Source: Achromobacter seleniivolatilans
GTDB lineage: Bacteria > Pseudomonadota > Gammaproteobacteria > Burkholderiales > Burkholderiaceae_B
Direction of reading: 5' to 3'
Assembly (NCBI RefSeq): GCF_030864005.1
Contig: NZ_CP132976.1
Location: 6,448,001-6,512,000, forward strand
Length of the DNA stretch: 64,000 nt
Below the pieces are notes generated by a model that worked only from the letters and a program-made list of their open reading frames with translations, searched no databases and was not told the origin of the DNA. Positions 36,152-47,186 of the stretch are shown here, piece after piece (the first letter of the stretch is position 1; the number at the start of each line of letters is the position of its first letter). The position numbers and the translations under genes were made by a program.

Positions 36152-36811
36152 TCAAAGGGGATGGGCAGGCGCGTGTAACGACCAGCATTGCGCTTGACGT
36201 TCAAGGCGCCAGCCTGATGCGGCCGCAAGCAATTCAACTTCTTGCAGATCGAAAACGTCAGCTTGCCCGGCGCCAGCGGACGCGGCCTGCCCTTCGGGAA
36301 AGCGGGCGCGCCATACTCCGGCTTGTGAAAAGTCCAATGTCAGCCCTGCGTCGGCGGGCAACTCGCGCAACAGGCAAAGCAGCCACGCCAAGAGCAGGTA
36401 TCGCGAAGAAAACTGCGGCAATTGGACGGCCGCCACGTCTTCGGGCCAGATGATGCTGTGCCTGGACAACAACAGGTGCGAGAACATCAGCTTGCGGCAG
36501 TCGCGCAGCAAATCTTCTGTCGATGTGATGGCGCCGTTGTCTGCCAGCCATTGATCCAGCTCGCGCACGACGTTGACGCTGTCGTCCAGCATGCCAGTCA
36601 GATCGCCAGCCAAACGATGGCAACGCTGCTGCAAGGCTTCGGCGTTGGCGCCGTCCGGGGACTGGCGCAACATGGCGGCGGCCAGCGTGGCGTTGGACAG
36701 AGGTCCTACCACTTCGTGACGCAGAACCGGAAAGATCTGCGACAGCACCTTGAACTGGACGCCGCGTGCCGCCAGTGCGGTAAGAGGTAAGACGCTCATT
36801 CCATCCGCCAT
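36152..36811 (-). CDS. Histidine-kinase-like dimerisation/phosphotransfer protein without an ATPase motif
   Basis: A 219-residue protein. FPVLRHEVVGPLSNATLAAA (about residues 27-46) resembles the H-box of a kinase dimerisation domain, with His32 in place. The helices that follow fit a two-helix bundle, but the N, G1 and G2 boxes of a kinase ATPase domain are not seen; the tail is short and Trp/Arg-rich. It may relay phosphate like a ChpT- or HPt-like protein, or act as a scaffold. Its first base overlaps the response regulator stop (TGATG), so it is translationally coupled. No firm family assignment. Confidence 0.6.
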   Translation of the reverse strand: MADGMSVLPLTALAARGVQFKVLSQIFPVLRHEVVGPLSNATLAAAMLRQSPDGANAEALQQRCHRLAGDLTGMLDDSVNVVRELDQWLADNGAITSTEDLLRDCRKLMFSHLLLSRHSIIWPEDVAAVQLPQFSSRYLLLAWLLCLLRELPADAGLTLDFSQAGVWRARFPEGQAASAGAGQADVFDLQEVELLAAASGWRLERQAQCWSLHAPAHPL

Positions 36812-37176
36812 CAGTCAGCTTGACGCAGGATGGCGAGCAGGGCGTCCGGGTCGGCCGGTTTTTCTATCCAGCCATTGAAAACGCCGCCCGCGTCGTCGCG
36901 GCGGTCGTGACGCGCCAGCCCGCTCAACGCATAAATGCGAGGGGGGGCCGGGCGCGCGCGCAGCAGGTTCGCCAGTTGATAGCCATCCATGTCGGGCAGC
37001 AGAATATCTACCAGCACGGCTTCAGGGAAAAAACTGTCGGCAAGCTGCAAAGCTTCTTTGCCAGTGGCGGCGCAACGTGTCTCTACGCCGGATAGCGCCA
37101 GAAACTCGGCCAGAAGCTCTGAGCCAATTTCATTGTCGTCAACCAGCAGGACGCGAATCGAACGCGCATCGTTCAA
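36811..37176 (-). CDS. Single-domain response regulator (receiver only)
   Basis: A 121-residue CheY-like receiver. It starts IRVLLVDDNEIGSELLAEFL with the acidic pair, has the phosphoacceptor in VLVDILLPDMDGYQL (about residue 57), Ser/Thr in YALSGLAR, and Lys in GWIEKPADPD. There is no output domain. It lies 16 nt after the phytochrome gene and is expected to take phosphate from it, as in known bphP-RR pairs. Confidence 0.92.
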   Translation of the reverse strand: MNDARSIRVLLVDDNEIGSELLAEFLALSGVETRCAATGKEALQLADSFFPEAVLVDILLPDMDGYQLANLLRARPAPPRIYALSGLARHDRRDDAGGVFNGWIEKPADPDALLAILRQAD

Positions 37177-37192
37177 ATGAAGTCTCCAGAAT

Positions 37193-39382
37193 TCAAGGGT
37201 GCAGGGTGTCGCGCAAGTCGCGCGGCAACGTCACCGTAAAACAGACCAGGCCATCGTGGCAATCCACGGCGATATCGCCTTCATGGTCGCGAACGACTTG
37301 ATCAGCAATATACAGGCCCAGCCCCAGGCCATTGCGGTTGCGTGATTGGCCCAATGATTCGGGTTTGAAAGGCGAGAACAGATGCGCAAGCAAATCATCT
37401 GCAATGGGCTCGCCATGATTGATCACGCGCAGTTCAATATTGCTGCCTATCCTTCGCGCCTGCACCAGAATAGGCTGGCGCGGCGCGCCGTGCTGGCGCG
37501 CGTTGCTCATCAGATTGGTGAGCACCTGCGCTATGCGGTCAGTATCGGCCATCAGGTTCAGGCCTGGCTCGATATCAGGTTCGATGCGCAAGCCGGGGTA
37601 GGCTTGGCGCTTTTCGTCGATCAGGCTGTTCACCAGAACAGATAAATCACACGGCCGCTTTTCTATACCCAGGCCCATGCCGCCTTGCAAGCGAGACAAA
37701 TCCAGCACTTGGGATATCAGGCGCTGCATCCGGCCGCTTGAATAGCGGATGCGTTCGCCCATGCGCGCGCCGGAGTCGGTCTTGGACAATAGGGTGGCGG
37801 CCATGGAAATGGATTGCAGAGGGTCGCGCAAATCATGACCCAGCATGGCCAGCAAGGCGGTGCGCGCCCGGTCCACATCCGCAGTGCGGCTGGTGGCGAT
37901 GTGGGAAAGCTCGTCTCGCAGGTTGTCGGCGGCTTCAAGTTCAGCGGGCAGCCACGGCATGCTCGTATTGCGCACCACTTCCCGCCAGGCCTCAAACGAA
38001 CCGCGCGGTGTCAGGCGCGGCCCCAGGCTGCCGACCGCATATTGCTTTTCAGGCTTGCCGCCCCACACCAGCGTTTCGATCTGCTCTTTGCGCAGCCAGA
38101 TCAGCCACCCGTTGTTCATGGGATCGAACTTGCAGGCAAGCAGCCCCGCGTAGGGCACCAGATCCGTTTGCAGATCGGGGTAGTCGCGGGCGATGTTATC
38201 GGTATGCACCAGCCGCTGGCCGCTTTGATCCAGCGCGCACAAAATGCCCGCGAGCTCGCCGCGCGGAGCAATACCGCCAAACACCGTCACGCTGTTGCCC
38301 CACAAACAAAGCGTGGCATCGCCCGGGATCAGGGACCCAGGGGTTTGCGGGCCGCAGGACAAAGCGTGCGGAACGTTCTCCGAGGCAGACACCCGTTCGG
38401 CCAACTGGCTTACCAGCGCCGCATTGCGGCGTGCGTCTTCGGCGCGCGCATTGCCTTCGATATTCGCGATGGCCGCGGACAGCACCTGCGCAAGCGCTTC
38501 GCAAGCCAGGCGTGCGGGGTAGGGAATAGGGTGGGGCGAATGGTGATGGCAGGCAATCATGCCCCACAGTTGGCCGCCGATCACCAGCGACAGGCTCATT
38601 GATGCCTGCACGCCCATGTTCGCCATGTACTCCAAATGCACGGGGGACACGCTGCGCAAAGACGAAAAGCTCATGTCCAGCGGGCGCGGGCTGGTAGACG
38701 GCGCGCCGAGCACTCGGATCGGCTGGTAGCCGGCGTCCGCAATCTGGCGCAGGGTGTTGACGGTGTACAGACGCCGGGCCTGCGCAGGGATGTCGCCCGC
38801 GGGATAACGGCGTCCGACCCAATCTTCCAGCGTATCGTGGCGTTGTTCGGCCACGATCTCGCCGCTGTCGTCGGGATGAAAGCGGTAGGCCATTACCCGG
38901 TCAAAACCGGTTGCGCGCCGCACTTCACGCAGGGCGCTGTCGAGCAAGCTCTTTGTGTCGGGCTGGCGGCGCACGCGTTCTATGCTGCGATAGATAAGGG
39001 CAGGGTCGGCGACGGAATTGTCTTCGGTACGGCGTTCCAGCTCGATGATCGTCAAGCCGTCCCCATTTCTGTGGCCGATGACGTCGTACGTGGTGGCGCC
39101 CAGGGTGATCGTCAGCGGGTCGAAAATGGGGTCCGCGTTCCTCAGCCAGGTTTCCAGATAGTGCGCCAATGCTTGCGGCAGCGCGCCCGGGGCGCACGCT
39201 AGTCCCAGCGTCAGCTGCGATCCCAGAAGCTGGGCCGCATTTTCGCTGGCAAATCGCAAAATGCCATCCGCATCGAATGCCAGCAACGCGCCCAACGGCT
39301 GAATGGCGCCCGGTATGTGTATCGGTTCGCTATCGCAATTGGCGAGTGTGACGGGCGGATGGGATTGGGTGGGCGCATTCAT
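37193..39382 (-). CDS. bphP: Bacteriophytochrome histidine kinase
   Basis: A 729-residue red/far-red photoreceptor. The PAS domain begins LANCDSEPIHIPGAIQPLGA, so Cys16 is the likely biliverdin attachment site. The GAF domain has the DIP motif in RYPAGDIPAQARRLY near residue 190. A PHY domain follows. The kinase core starts MLGHDLRDPLQSIS (His about 513), then LMSNARQHG (N box) and GLGLGLYIADQVVRDHEG (G boxes). An upstream in-frame ATG at 39463 would add 27 unlike residues, so 39382 is preferred. It heads an operon with a receiver, a kinase-like protein and heme oxygenase. Confidence 0.94.
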   Translation of the reverse strand: MNAPTQSHPPVTLANCDSEPIHIPGAIQPLGALLAFDADGILRFASENAAQLLGSQLTLGLACAPGALPQALAHYLETWLRNADPIFDPLTITLGATTYDVIGHRNGDGLTIIELERRTEDNSVADPALIYRSIERVRRQPDTKSLLDSALREVRRATGFDRVMAYRFHPDDSGEIVAEQRHDTLEDWVGRRYPAGDIPAQARRLYTVNTLRQIADAGYQPIRVLGAPSTSPRPLDMSFSSLRSVSPVHLEYMANMGVQASMSLSLVIGGQLWGMIACHHHSPHPIPYPARLACEALAQVLSAAIANIEGNARAEDARRNAALVSQLAERVSASENVPHALSCGPQTPGSLIPGDATLCLWGNSVTVFGGIAPRGELAGILCALDQSGQRLVHTDNIARDYPDLQTDLVPYAGLLACKFDPMNNGWLIWLRKEQIETLVWGGKPEKQYAVGSLGPRLTPRGSFEAWREVVRNTSMPWLPAELEAADNLRDELSHIATSRTADVDRARTALLAMLGHDLRDPLQSISMAATLLSKTDSGARMGERIRYSSGRMQRLISQVLDLSRLQGGMGLGIEKRPCDLSVLVNSLIDEKRQAYPGLRIEPDIEPGLNLMADTDRIAQVLTNLMSNARQHGAPRQPILVQARRIGSNIELRVINHGEPIADDLLAHLFSPFKPESLGQSRNRNGLGLGLYIADQVVRDHEGDIAVDCHDGLVCFTVTLPRDLRDTLHP

Positions 39383-39478
39383 TCGAGGTAGGTACCGGGA
39401 CGCGCAATGTCCTGTCATTATGTCAAAGATATTGTACGAATGTATGTATTTGCAGCCCGTCACCCATATGGAGTTTTC

Positions 39479-40006
39479 ATGGCTCGTCTACCCTACGCCG
39501 ATCTGACTCATCCTGATGCACGGCCCCTCGTCGATCGCATCGTCGCCGAGCGCGGCAGTGTTCTGCACCTGTATCAGATGCTGCTCCATAGCCCCCCGGT
39601 GGCCGCAGGCTGGCTGAACTATCTGACGTCAATCCGCCAGCTCAGCACATTGCCCGGTGATTTGCGCGAACTGGTGATCATGCGTGTGGCCGCGATCAAT
39701 GGCGCCCCTTACGAGGCCGATCAGCATGCGCCAATCGCCCTGAAAGAAGGCGTGTCCCAAGCACAGCTGGACGCGCTGGACGCTTGGGAAACCTCTGCAT
39801 TGTTCGATGAACGTGAAAAGGCCGTGCTGGCCTACACGGACGCGATGACGCGCCATGTCCAAGTGCCAGATGCCGTGTTCCATGCGGCCCGGGCGGCATT
39901 GGGCTCTGAAAAGCTGATCGTCGAATTGACGGCGACGGTGGCCGCCTACAACATGGTGTCGCGCTTTCTGGAAGCGTTGCAGGTGCATTCGCACGACCAT
40001 CGCTGA
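39479..40006 (+). CDS. Carboxymuconolactone decarboxylase/AhpD-fold protein lacking active cysteines
   Basis: A 175-residue helical protein. LRELVIMRVAAINGAPYEADQHAPIALKEGVSQ is the AhpD/CMD core. The usual peroxidatic CxxC is absent here (APYEADQH has Tyr-Glu and His instead), so it belongs with the carboxymuconolactone-decarboxylase-type branch rather than alkylhydroperoxidases. Its substrate is unknown. The start at 39479 is preferred; the in-frame part upstream to 39407 overlaps the presumed promoter of the divergent phytochrome operon. Confidence 0.82.
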   Translation: MARLPYADLTHPDARPLVDRIVAERGSVLHLYQMLLHSPPVAAGWLNYLTSIRQLSTLPGDLRELVIMRVAAINGAPYEADQHAPIALKEGVSQAQLDALDAWETSALFDEREKAVLAYTDAMTRHVQVPDAVFHAARAALGSEKLIVELTATVAAYNMVSRFLEALQVHSHDHR

Positions 40007-40014
40007 CAGAAAAA

Positions 40015-40054
40015 GAAACGCGCGCGTGTCGGTTCAGGTAACGGCGCGCGTTTC
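40015..40054. terminator. Terminator for transaldolase, possibly bidirectional
   Basis: GAAACGCGCGC (40015-40025) pairs with GCGCGCGTTTC (40044-40054) across an 18-nt loop. On the minus strand the stem is followed by a T-rich run (from the A-rich 40009-40014), as expected for the transaldolase terminator. Confidence 0.8.
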
Positions 40055-40070
40055 TGGGGCAACGTGGTGA

Positions 40071-41024
40071 TCAGCCGCGCTGCGCTTCGATCAGCGCATC
40101 CAGCTTGACTGCGTCCGCCACAAACAGGCGGATGCCTTCGGACAGTTTTTCGCTGGCCATCGCGTCTTCGTTAAGCAAGGTGCGGAAGCTGATTTCGTCG
40201 GCCCCAATGCGGGTCAGCGGGGCGCCGGTGTCGTCCGCGCGCAATTGCGCGGGCGCATCGCCGGGCGTGCTGACCAGCTTGTTCAGCAGGTCGGGGCTGA
40301 TCGTCAGCAGGTCGCAGCCGGACAAGGCCAGGATCTGGCCCACGTTGCGGAAGCTGGCGCCCATGATTTCGGTCGGAATGCCGCACTGCTTGTAGTAGCG
40401 ATAGATGCGGGTCACGGAAAGTACGCCCGGGTCCTGGGCTCCCGCATTGTCGGCTTCAACCCATGATGCGCCGGCGCTCTTCTTGTGCCAGTCGTAGATG
40501 CGGCCCACAAACGGCGAAATCAGCTGGACTTTGGCGTCGGCGCAGGCCACGGCCTGGGGCAGCGAGAACAACAGCGTCAGGTTGCAGTGCACGCCTTCCG
40601 CCTGCAAGACGCGGGCGGCCTGGATGCCTTCCCAGGTGGCTGCAATCTTGATCAGCACGCGCTCGCGCGGCACCCCTGCGGCTTCGTACAGCGCGATCAG
40701 CCCGCGAGCCCGCTCGATGGTGCCCTGGGTATCAAACGACAGGCGGGCATCGACTTCGGTCGACACGCGGCCCGGCACAATATTCAGAATGGCGCGCCCG
40801 AAAGCCACCAGCAGGCGGTCGACCAGTTCTGGCGTTGATGCGCCGCGATGGTCTTGGGCAGTCTTTTCCAGCAGCGGGCGGTAGGCGTCCTGCTGCACGG
40901 CCTTCAAGATAAGGGACGGATTGGTGGTGGCGTCGGTGGGACGCAACGCCTTCATCGCTTCGAAATCCCCCGTGTCGGCGACAACGGTGGTGTGATTGCG
41001 CAGGGCGTCAAGTTGGCTGGACAT
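40071..41024 (-). CDS. tal: Transaldolase
   Basis: A 317-residue pentose-phosphate enzyme that moves a dihydroxyacetone unit between sugar phosphates. The Schiff-base lysine is in [20 protein letters not shown] (Lys about 132). [15 protein letters not shown] near residue 33 and [20 protein letters not shown] are family signatures. Length is standard for class TalB. It is monocistronic, with a good terminator after it. Confidence 0.97.
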   Translation of the reverse strand: MSSQLDALRNHTTVVADTGDFEAMKALRPTDATTNPSLILKAVQQDAYRPLLEKTAQDHRGASTPELVDRLLVAFGRAILNIVPGRVSTEVDARLSFDTQGTIERARGLIALYEAAGVPRERVLIKIAATWEGIQAARVLQAEGVHCNLTLLFSLPQAVACADAKVQLISPFVGRIYDWHKKSAGASWVEADNAGAQDPGVLSVTRIYRYYKQCGIPTEIMGASFRNVGQILALSGCDLLTISPDLLNKLVSTPGDAPAQLRADDTGAPLTRIGADEISFRTLLNEDAMASEKLSEGIRLFVADAVKLDALIEAQRG

Positions 41025-41196
41025 GGACGTTACGGCTCGCAGCTGGCTAGGGTTGAAGGTGTCCTAGCGTATCACTGCCGCCGCAGGGTCAAGATCGGCC
41101 ACATGCGGGAGGGTTCGCGGCAGGGGTAAAAACAGGCTTAACCACCCGTTTCGGCCTTATTTGGCGCGGATCGCCAGGAAAGTCGCCCGGCCAAGG

Positions 41197-41202
41197 TATA
41201 AT
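41197..41202 (+). promoter_or_regulatory. Consensus -10 box upstream of carA
   Basis: TATAAT lies 40 nt before the carA start. No convincing -35 box is found at 16-18 bp spacing. No PyrR- or ArgR-type site was recognised by eye. Confidence 0.45.
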
Positions 41203-41241
41203 CCGAAGGTTTGATTATCGATTCTAAAACCGGGGTTTACT

Positions 41242-42396
<1,155 letters not shown>

Positions 42397-42406
42397 AGAT
42401 TGCATC

Positions 42407-45400
42407 ATGCCTAAGCGTACAGACCTAAAAAGCATACTCATCATTGGCGCCGGCCCCATCATCATCGGGCAGGCTTGCGAATTCGACTATTCCGGCGCAC
42501 AGGCGTGCAAGGCGCTCAAGGCCGAGGGTTACCGCACCATTCTGGTGAACAGCAACCCCGCCACGATCATGACGGACCCGGAAACGGCTGACGTCACGTA
42601 CATCGAGCCCATCACCTGGCAAGCCGTTGAAAAGATCATCGAGCGTGAAAAGCCCGATGCGCTGCTGCCGACCATGGGCGGCCAGACCGCGCTGAATTGC
42701 GCTCTGGATCTGGCTCACCACGGCGTGCTGAAAAAGCACAACGTGGAACTGATCGGCGCCAACGAACACGCCATCGAAAAGGCCGAAGACCGCCAGAAGT
42801 TCAAGCAGGCCATGACCGACATCGGCCTGGAATCGGCCAAGTCGGGCGTTGCTCACAGCATGGACGAAGCCTGGGAAGTGCAGCGCCGCATTGCGGTTGA
42901 AGTCGGCACCTCGGGTTTCCCGGCCGTTATCCGCCCCAGCTTCACGATGGGCGGTTCGGGCGGCGGTATTGCCTACAACGCCGAAGAATTCGAAACGATC
43001 TGCCGCCGTGGCCTGGAAGCCTCGCCCACCAGCGAACTCTTGATTGAAGAGTCGCTCCTGGGCTGGAAGGAATTCGAGATGGAAGTGGTCCGCGACAAGG
43101 CGGATAACTGCATCATCGTGTGCTCGATCGAAAACCTGGACCCGATGGGCGTGCACACCGGTGACTCGATCACCGTGGCGCCGGCTCAAACGCTGACCGA
43201 CAAGGAATACCAGATCATGCGTAATGCATCGATCGCGGTATTGCGCGAGATCGGCGTGGACACGGGCGGCTCGAACGTGCAGTTCGCGGTCAACCCGCGC
43301 GACGGCCGCATGATCGTCATCGAGATGAACCCGCGCGTGTCGCGTTCGTCGGCCCTGGCCTCCAAGGCCACCGGCTTTCCCATCGCCAAGGTCGCTGCGC
43401 GCCTGGCCGTGGGTTACACGCTGGACGAGCTCAAGAACGAAATCACCGGCGGCGCTACGCCTGCCTCGTTCGAACCGTCGATTGACTACGTCGTCACCAA
43501 GGTGCCGCGTTTCGCATTCGAGAAATTCCCCACCGCCGACGCGCGCCTGACCACCCAGATGAAGTCCGTGGGTGAAGTTATGGCCATCGGCCGTACCTTC
43601 CAGGAATCGTTCCAGAAGGCGCTGCGTGGTCTGGAAGTCGGCGTCGACGGCCTGAACCAAAAAACCACCGACCGCGAAAAGCTGCAAGTCGAACTGGGCG
43701 AGCCCGGTCCGGAACGCATCTGGTATGTGGGCGACGCCTTTGCGCAAGGTTTCACGCTGGACGAAGTGCACAACATTACGCACATCGACCCGTGGTTCCT
43801 GTCGCAGATCAAGGAAATCGTCGACATCGAACTGGCGCTGGAACAAAAGACGCTGGCCGACCTGGACTACGCGACCCTGTGGGAACTGAAGCGCCGCGGT
43901 TTCTCTGACCGCCGCCTGGCTTTCCTGCTGGACTCGGCCGAATCCGAAGTCCGCAAGCTGCGTCACCAGCTGAATGTGCGCCCGGTCTACAAGCGCGTGG
44001 ACACCTGCGCCGCTGAATTCGCCACCCGCACCGCCTACATGTACTCCACGTACGAGGAAGAGTGCGAAGCCGCGCCCACCGATCGCAAGAAGATCGTGGT
44101 GCTGGGCGGTGGTCCGAACCGTATCGGCCAAGGCATCGAATTCGACTACTGCTGCGTGCATGCCGCGCTGGCGCTGCGCGAAGACGGGTACGAGACCATC
44201 ATGGTCAACTGCAACCCGGAAACCGTGTCCACCGACTACGACACGTCGGACCGCCTGTACTTCGAACCGCTGACCTTGGAAGACGTGCTTGAAATCGTCC
44301 ACAAGGAAAATCCGGTTGGCATGATCGTCCAGTACGGCGGCCAAACCCCGTTGAAGCTGGCGCGTGCTCTGGAAGCCAACGGCGTGCCCATCATCGGCAC
44401 CAGCCCGGAATCCATCGACGTCGCTGAAGACCGCGAGCGTTTCCAGAAGCTGTTGAACAAGCTTGGCCTGCGCCAGCCGCCCAACCGCACTGCGCGCACG
44501 GAAGGCGAGGCCCTGGCCCACGCCACCGAAATCGGCTATCCGCTGGTGGTTCGCCCCAGCTACGTGCTGGGCGGCCGCGCCATGGAAATCGTCCACGAGC
44601 AACAAGACCTCGAGCGCTACATGCGCGAGGCCGTGAAGGTCAGCAATGACTCGCCCGTGCTGCTGGACCGCTTCCTGAACAACGCGACCGAAGTGGACGT
44701 GGACTGCCTGGCCGATGGCGAAACCGTCTTCATCGGCGGCGTCATGGAACACATCGAACAGGCCGGCGTGCACTCGGGCGATTCGGCTTGCAGCCTGCCG
44801 CCGTACTCGCTGTCGGCGGAAGTCATCGCCGAGATCAAGCGCCAGACGACGATGATGGCCAAGGCCCTGAACGTCAGCGGCCTGATGAACGTGCAGTTCG
44901 CGATCCAGGGCGGTGACGTCTACGTGCTGGAAGTGAACCCGCGCGCATCGCGTACGGTGCCCTACGTGTCGAAGGCCACCGGCCTGCAACTGGCCAAGAT
45001 CGCCGCGCGCGCCATGGCCGGCCAGACGCTGGCGTCCCAAGGCATCACGAAGGAAGTCGTGCCGCCTTACTTCTCGGTCAAGGAAGCCGTGTTCCCGTTC
45101 GTGAAGTTCCCGGGCGTAGACACCATTCTGGGCCCGGAAATGAAGTCGACCGGTGAAGTGATGGGCGTGGGCATGAGCTTCGGCGAAGCCTTCGTGAAGT
45201 CGCAACTGGCTGCAGGCGTGCGTCTGCCGGATTCCGGCACGGTGTTCATCAGCGTGAAGAATCAGGACAAACCCCTCGCCGTGGAAGTGGCGCGTGGTCT
45301 GGACGCTCTGGGCTTCAAGCTGGTTGCCACGCGTGGCACGGCTGCCGAGATCCAAGCTGCCGGCATCCCGGTGCAAGTGGTGAACAAGGTCACTGAAGGC

Positions 45401-45652
45401 CGTCCGCACATCGTCGACATGGTGAAGAACGGCGAAATCGCGCTGGTCATCAACACCGTCGAAGAGCGTCGCAACGCCATCGTTGATTCGCGCACCATCC
45501 GCACCCAGTCGCTGGCTGCACGCGTGACTTTCTTCACGACCATCGCTGGCGCCCGCGCCGCGGTTGAAGGCATGCAGTATCTGCGCCAAGGCCTGGGCTT
45601 GCAGGTCTACTCGCTGCAAGAGCTTCACGCCTCCCTGCAAGGGCAGGCGTAA
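42407..45652 (+). CDS. carB: Carbamoyl-phosphate synthase large subunit
   Basis: A 1081-residue synthetase that makes carbamoyl phosphate from bicarbonate, ammonia and two ATP. It is made of two homologous ATP-grasp halves: the first begins [20 protein letters not shown], the second [19 protein letters not shown] (near residue 563). The C-terminal MGS-like allosteric domain (from about residue 940) contains [18 protein letters not shown], where UMP and ornithine effectors act. Codon use is strongly biased, as in a well-expressed gene. It lies 10 nt after carA. Confidence 0.97.
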   Translation: MPKRTDLKSILIIGAGPIIIGQACEFDYSGAQACKALKAEGYRTILVNSNPATIMTDPETADVTYIEPITWQAVEKIIEREKPDALLPTMGGQTALNCALDLAHHGVLKKHNVELIGANEHAIEKAEDRQKFKQAMTDIGLESAKSGVAHSMDEAWEVQRRIAVEVGTSGFPAVIRPSFTMGGSGGGIAYNAEEFETICRRGLEASPTSELLIEESLLGWKEFEMEVVRDKADNCIIVCSIENLDPMGVHTGDSITVAPAQTLTDKEYQIMRNASIAVLREIGVDTGGSNVQFAVNPRDGRMIVIEMNPRVSRSSALASKATGFPIAKVAARLAVGYTLDELKNEITGGATPASFEPSIDYVVTKVPRFAFEKFPTADARLTTQMKSVGEVMAIGRTFQESFQKALRGLEVGVDGLNQKTTDREKLQVELGEPGPERIWYVGDAFAQGFTLDEVHNITHIDPWFLSQIKEIVDIELALEQKTLADLDYATLWELKRRGFSDRRLAFLLDSAESEVRKLRHQLNVRPVYKRVDTCAAEFATRTAYMYSTYEEECEAAPTDRKKIVVLGGGPNRIGQGIEFDYCCVHAALALREDGYETIMVNCNPETVSTDYDTSDRLYFEPLTLEDVLEIVHKENPVGMIVQYGGQTPLKLARALEANGVPIIGTSPESIDVAEDRERFQKLLNKLGLRQPPNRTARTEGEALAHATEIGYPLVVRPSYVLGGRAMEIVHEQQDLERYMREAVKVSNDSPVLLDRFLNNATEVDVDCLADGETVFIGGVMEHIEQAGVHSGDSACSLPPYSLSAEVIAEIKRQTTMMAKALNVSGLMNVQFAIQGGDVYVLEVNPRASRTVPYVSKATGLQLAKIAARAMAGQTLASQGITKEVVPPYFSVKEAVFPFVKFPGVDTILGPEMKSTGEVMGVGMSFGEAFVKSQLAAGVRLPDSGTVFISVKNQDKPLAVEVARGLDALGFKLVATRGTAAEIQAAGIPVQVVNKVTEGRPHIVDMVKNGEIALVINTVEERRNAIVDSRTIRTQSLAARVTFFTTIAGARAAVEGMQYLRQGLGLQVYSLQELHASLQGQA

Positions 45653-45657
45653 GTCAA

Positions 45658-45687
45658 CATCAGGGCACGCGAGAGCGTGCCCTGATG
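45658..45687 (+). terminator. Hairpin ending the carAB unit
   Basis: A perfect 13-bp stem, CATCAGGGCACGC (45658-45670) and GCGTGCCCTGATG (45675-45687), with a GAGA tetraloop. It lies five bases after the carB stop and is followed only by CTTTGC, so the U tract is weak. Confidence 0.75.
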
Positions 45688-45733
45688 CTTTGCAACGTAT
45701 CTTTATCCGTCCGTCCGGGCGGTCAGGCTATCC

Positions 45734-46498
45734 ATGAACCGAGTCTTCATCACCGGCGCCAGCAGTGGCCTGGGCCGCGCTCTGGCGCAGCAATATGCCG
45801 CAACGGGCGCCACGCTGGGCCTGTTGGGCCGGCGCGAAGACGCGCTGCGCGAATTGGCGGAAAGCTTGCCCGGCCAGCACCGCTGCTATGCCGTGGATGT
45901 GCGCGATCGCGCAGCCCTGCATGCTGCCGCGCAGGACTTTATTGCGTTTTGCCAGGGCAGGGTAGATGTGGTCATCGCCAGCGCAGGGATCAGCGCGGGC
46001 ACCTTGACTGACCATGGCGAAGACTACGACGTCTTCAAAGCCATTGTGGACACCAATCTGCTGGCCACTGTTGCCACCTTTGAACCGTTTGTCGGCGCCA
46101 TGCGCACGGCAGGTTCAGGCCGTCTGGTGGGGATTGCCAGCGTAGCCGGTGTGCGCGGTTTGCCTGGGGCGGGCGCCTACAGCGCATCCAAATCCGCGGT
46201 GGTGACGTACTGCGAAAGCCTGCGGCTGGAGCTGGCGGGCGAGGGCATCCGTGTCGTGACGATTGCACCCGGCTACATCAAGACTGCCATGACGGCGCAC
46301 AACCCGTACTCGATGCCGTTCCTGATGGAAGCAGACGCTTTCGCGGCGCGCGCGTATGCGGCAATTGAACGCGGCGCGTCCTACACGGTGATTCCGTGGC
46401 AGATGGGCGTGGTGGCCAAATTAATGCGCCTGCTGCCCAACGCCGTCTACGACCGGCTTGCGCGCAATGCACCGCGCAAGCCGCGTAAAGCCGGCTAG
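45734..46498 (+). CDS. Short-chain dehydrogenase/reductase
   Basis: A 254-residue classical SDR. The cofactor motif is TGASSGLGRALA near residues 7-18, and the catalytic YSASKSA lies near residues 151-157, preceded by a Ser in GIASVAG. The acidic position after the second strand is replaced by GRREDAL, which favours NADP(H). The substrate is unknown. It lies downstream of the carB hairpin and is convergent with the phosphatase gene. Confidence 0.88.
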   Translation: MNRVFITGASSGLGRALAQQYAATGATLGLLGRREDALRELAESLPGQHRCYAVDVRDRAALHAAAQDFIAFCQGRVDVVIASAGISAGTLTDHGEDYDVFKAIVDTNLLATVATFEPFVGAMRTAGSGRLVGIASVAGVRGLPGAGAYSASKSAVVTYCESLRLELAGEGIRVVTIAPGYIKTAMTAHNPYSMPFLMEADAFAARAYAAIERGASYTVIPWQMGVVAKLMRLLPNAVYDRLARNAPRKPRKAG

Positions 46499-46518
46499 TT
46501 TTCTAAACCGGCCTGCCG

Positions 46519-47163
46519 TTACGGCACTACGTCGTCGCCCACTTCGTCGGCCACGTGGCCCACGTCGCCCCAGTCCAGCACCTGCCACTTGCGGCCTTCC
46601 ACGCCGACGCGATTGATACTGACATTGAGCAGCGCGGCATCGCGCGGCGCGTTCAGCGGCACGCCAGAGGCATGGCGCCAGATGATGTCCAGCACGCCCC
46701 CGTGTGTGAACAGCAGGATGCGTTCGCCGTCATGGCGGCTGGCGATATCGTCCACCGTGGAAATCACGCGGGACTGAAACTGCCCCAGCGTTTCGCCGCC
46801 ATCCAGCGGCCTGAGCGGATCGCGGCTTTTCCAGGCTGCGGCGGCTTCGGGCGCAAGCTCGTCGATACGTTCATGGTCCAGCCCTTCCAGCACGCCAAAA
46901 CCGCGTTCGCGGATGCCGGGTTCCACGCGCACTCGCAGGCCAAGCTGTTCGGAAACGGGCACGGCCGTGGCGTGGGCACGTTGCAGATCGCTGCTGTAAA
47001 TGGCGTCGATCGGCGTGTGGCGGGCTTCTTCGCGCAGGCGTGCGGCCAGCAGGCTGGCCTGGTTGATGCCGAATTCGTTCAGGGGAATGTCTTGCCAGCC
47101 TTGCAGGCGCCGCTGGCGGTTCCAGTCGGTTTCGCCGTGGCGGATGAACCAGATTTCAGTCAT
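46519..47163 (-). CDS. Histidine phosphatase (phosphoglycerate-mutase-like)
   Basis: A 214-residue member of the histidine phosphatase superfamily. The N-terminal IRHGETDWNRQRRLQGW puts the phospho-accepting His at residue 9, and the second His lies in LLFTHGGVLD (near residue 151). It is probably a cofactor-independent-size broad phosphatase (GpmB- or CobC-like) rather than a glycolytic mutase. It is the last gene of an ABC-transporter/LysR unit, so an organophosphate substrate is plausible but unproven. Confidence 0.85.
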   Translation of the reverse strand: MTEIWFIRHGETDWNRQRRLQGWQDIPLNEFGINQASLLAARLREEARHTPIDAIYSSDLQRAHATAVPVSEQLGLRVRVEPGIRERGFGVLEGLDHERIDELAPEAAAAWKSRDPLRPLDGGETLGQFQSRVISTVDDIASRHDGERILLFTHGGVLDIIWRHASGVPLNAPRDAALLNVSINRVGVEGRKWQVLDWGDVGHVADEVGDDVVP

Positions 47164-47186
47164 ACAGTTGTGATGCGCAATAAGGC

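Noticed and set aside
41025..41241. A riboswitch or pyrimidine-sensing leader before carA
   Set aside because: Only a -10 box was recognised; no conserved aptamer core or leader peptide with attenuator hairpin was seen.
42425..45640. A 1071-residue open frame antisense to carB
   Set aside because: It mirrors the codon bias of carB, translates to His/Arg/Val-rich low-complexity sequence, and has no ribosome-binding site. It is a GC-driven shadow of carB.
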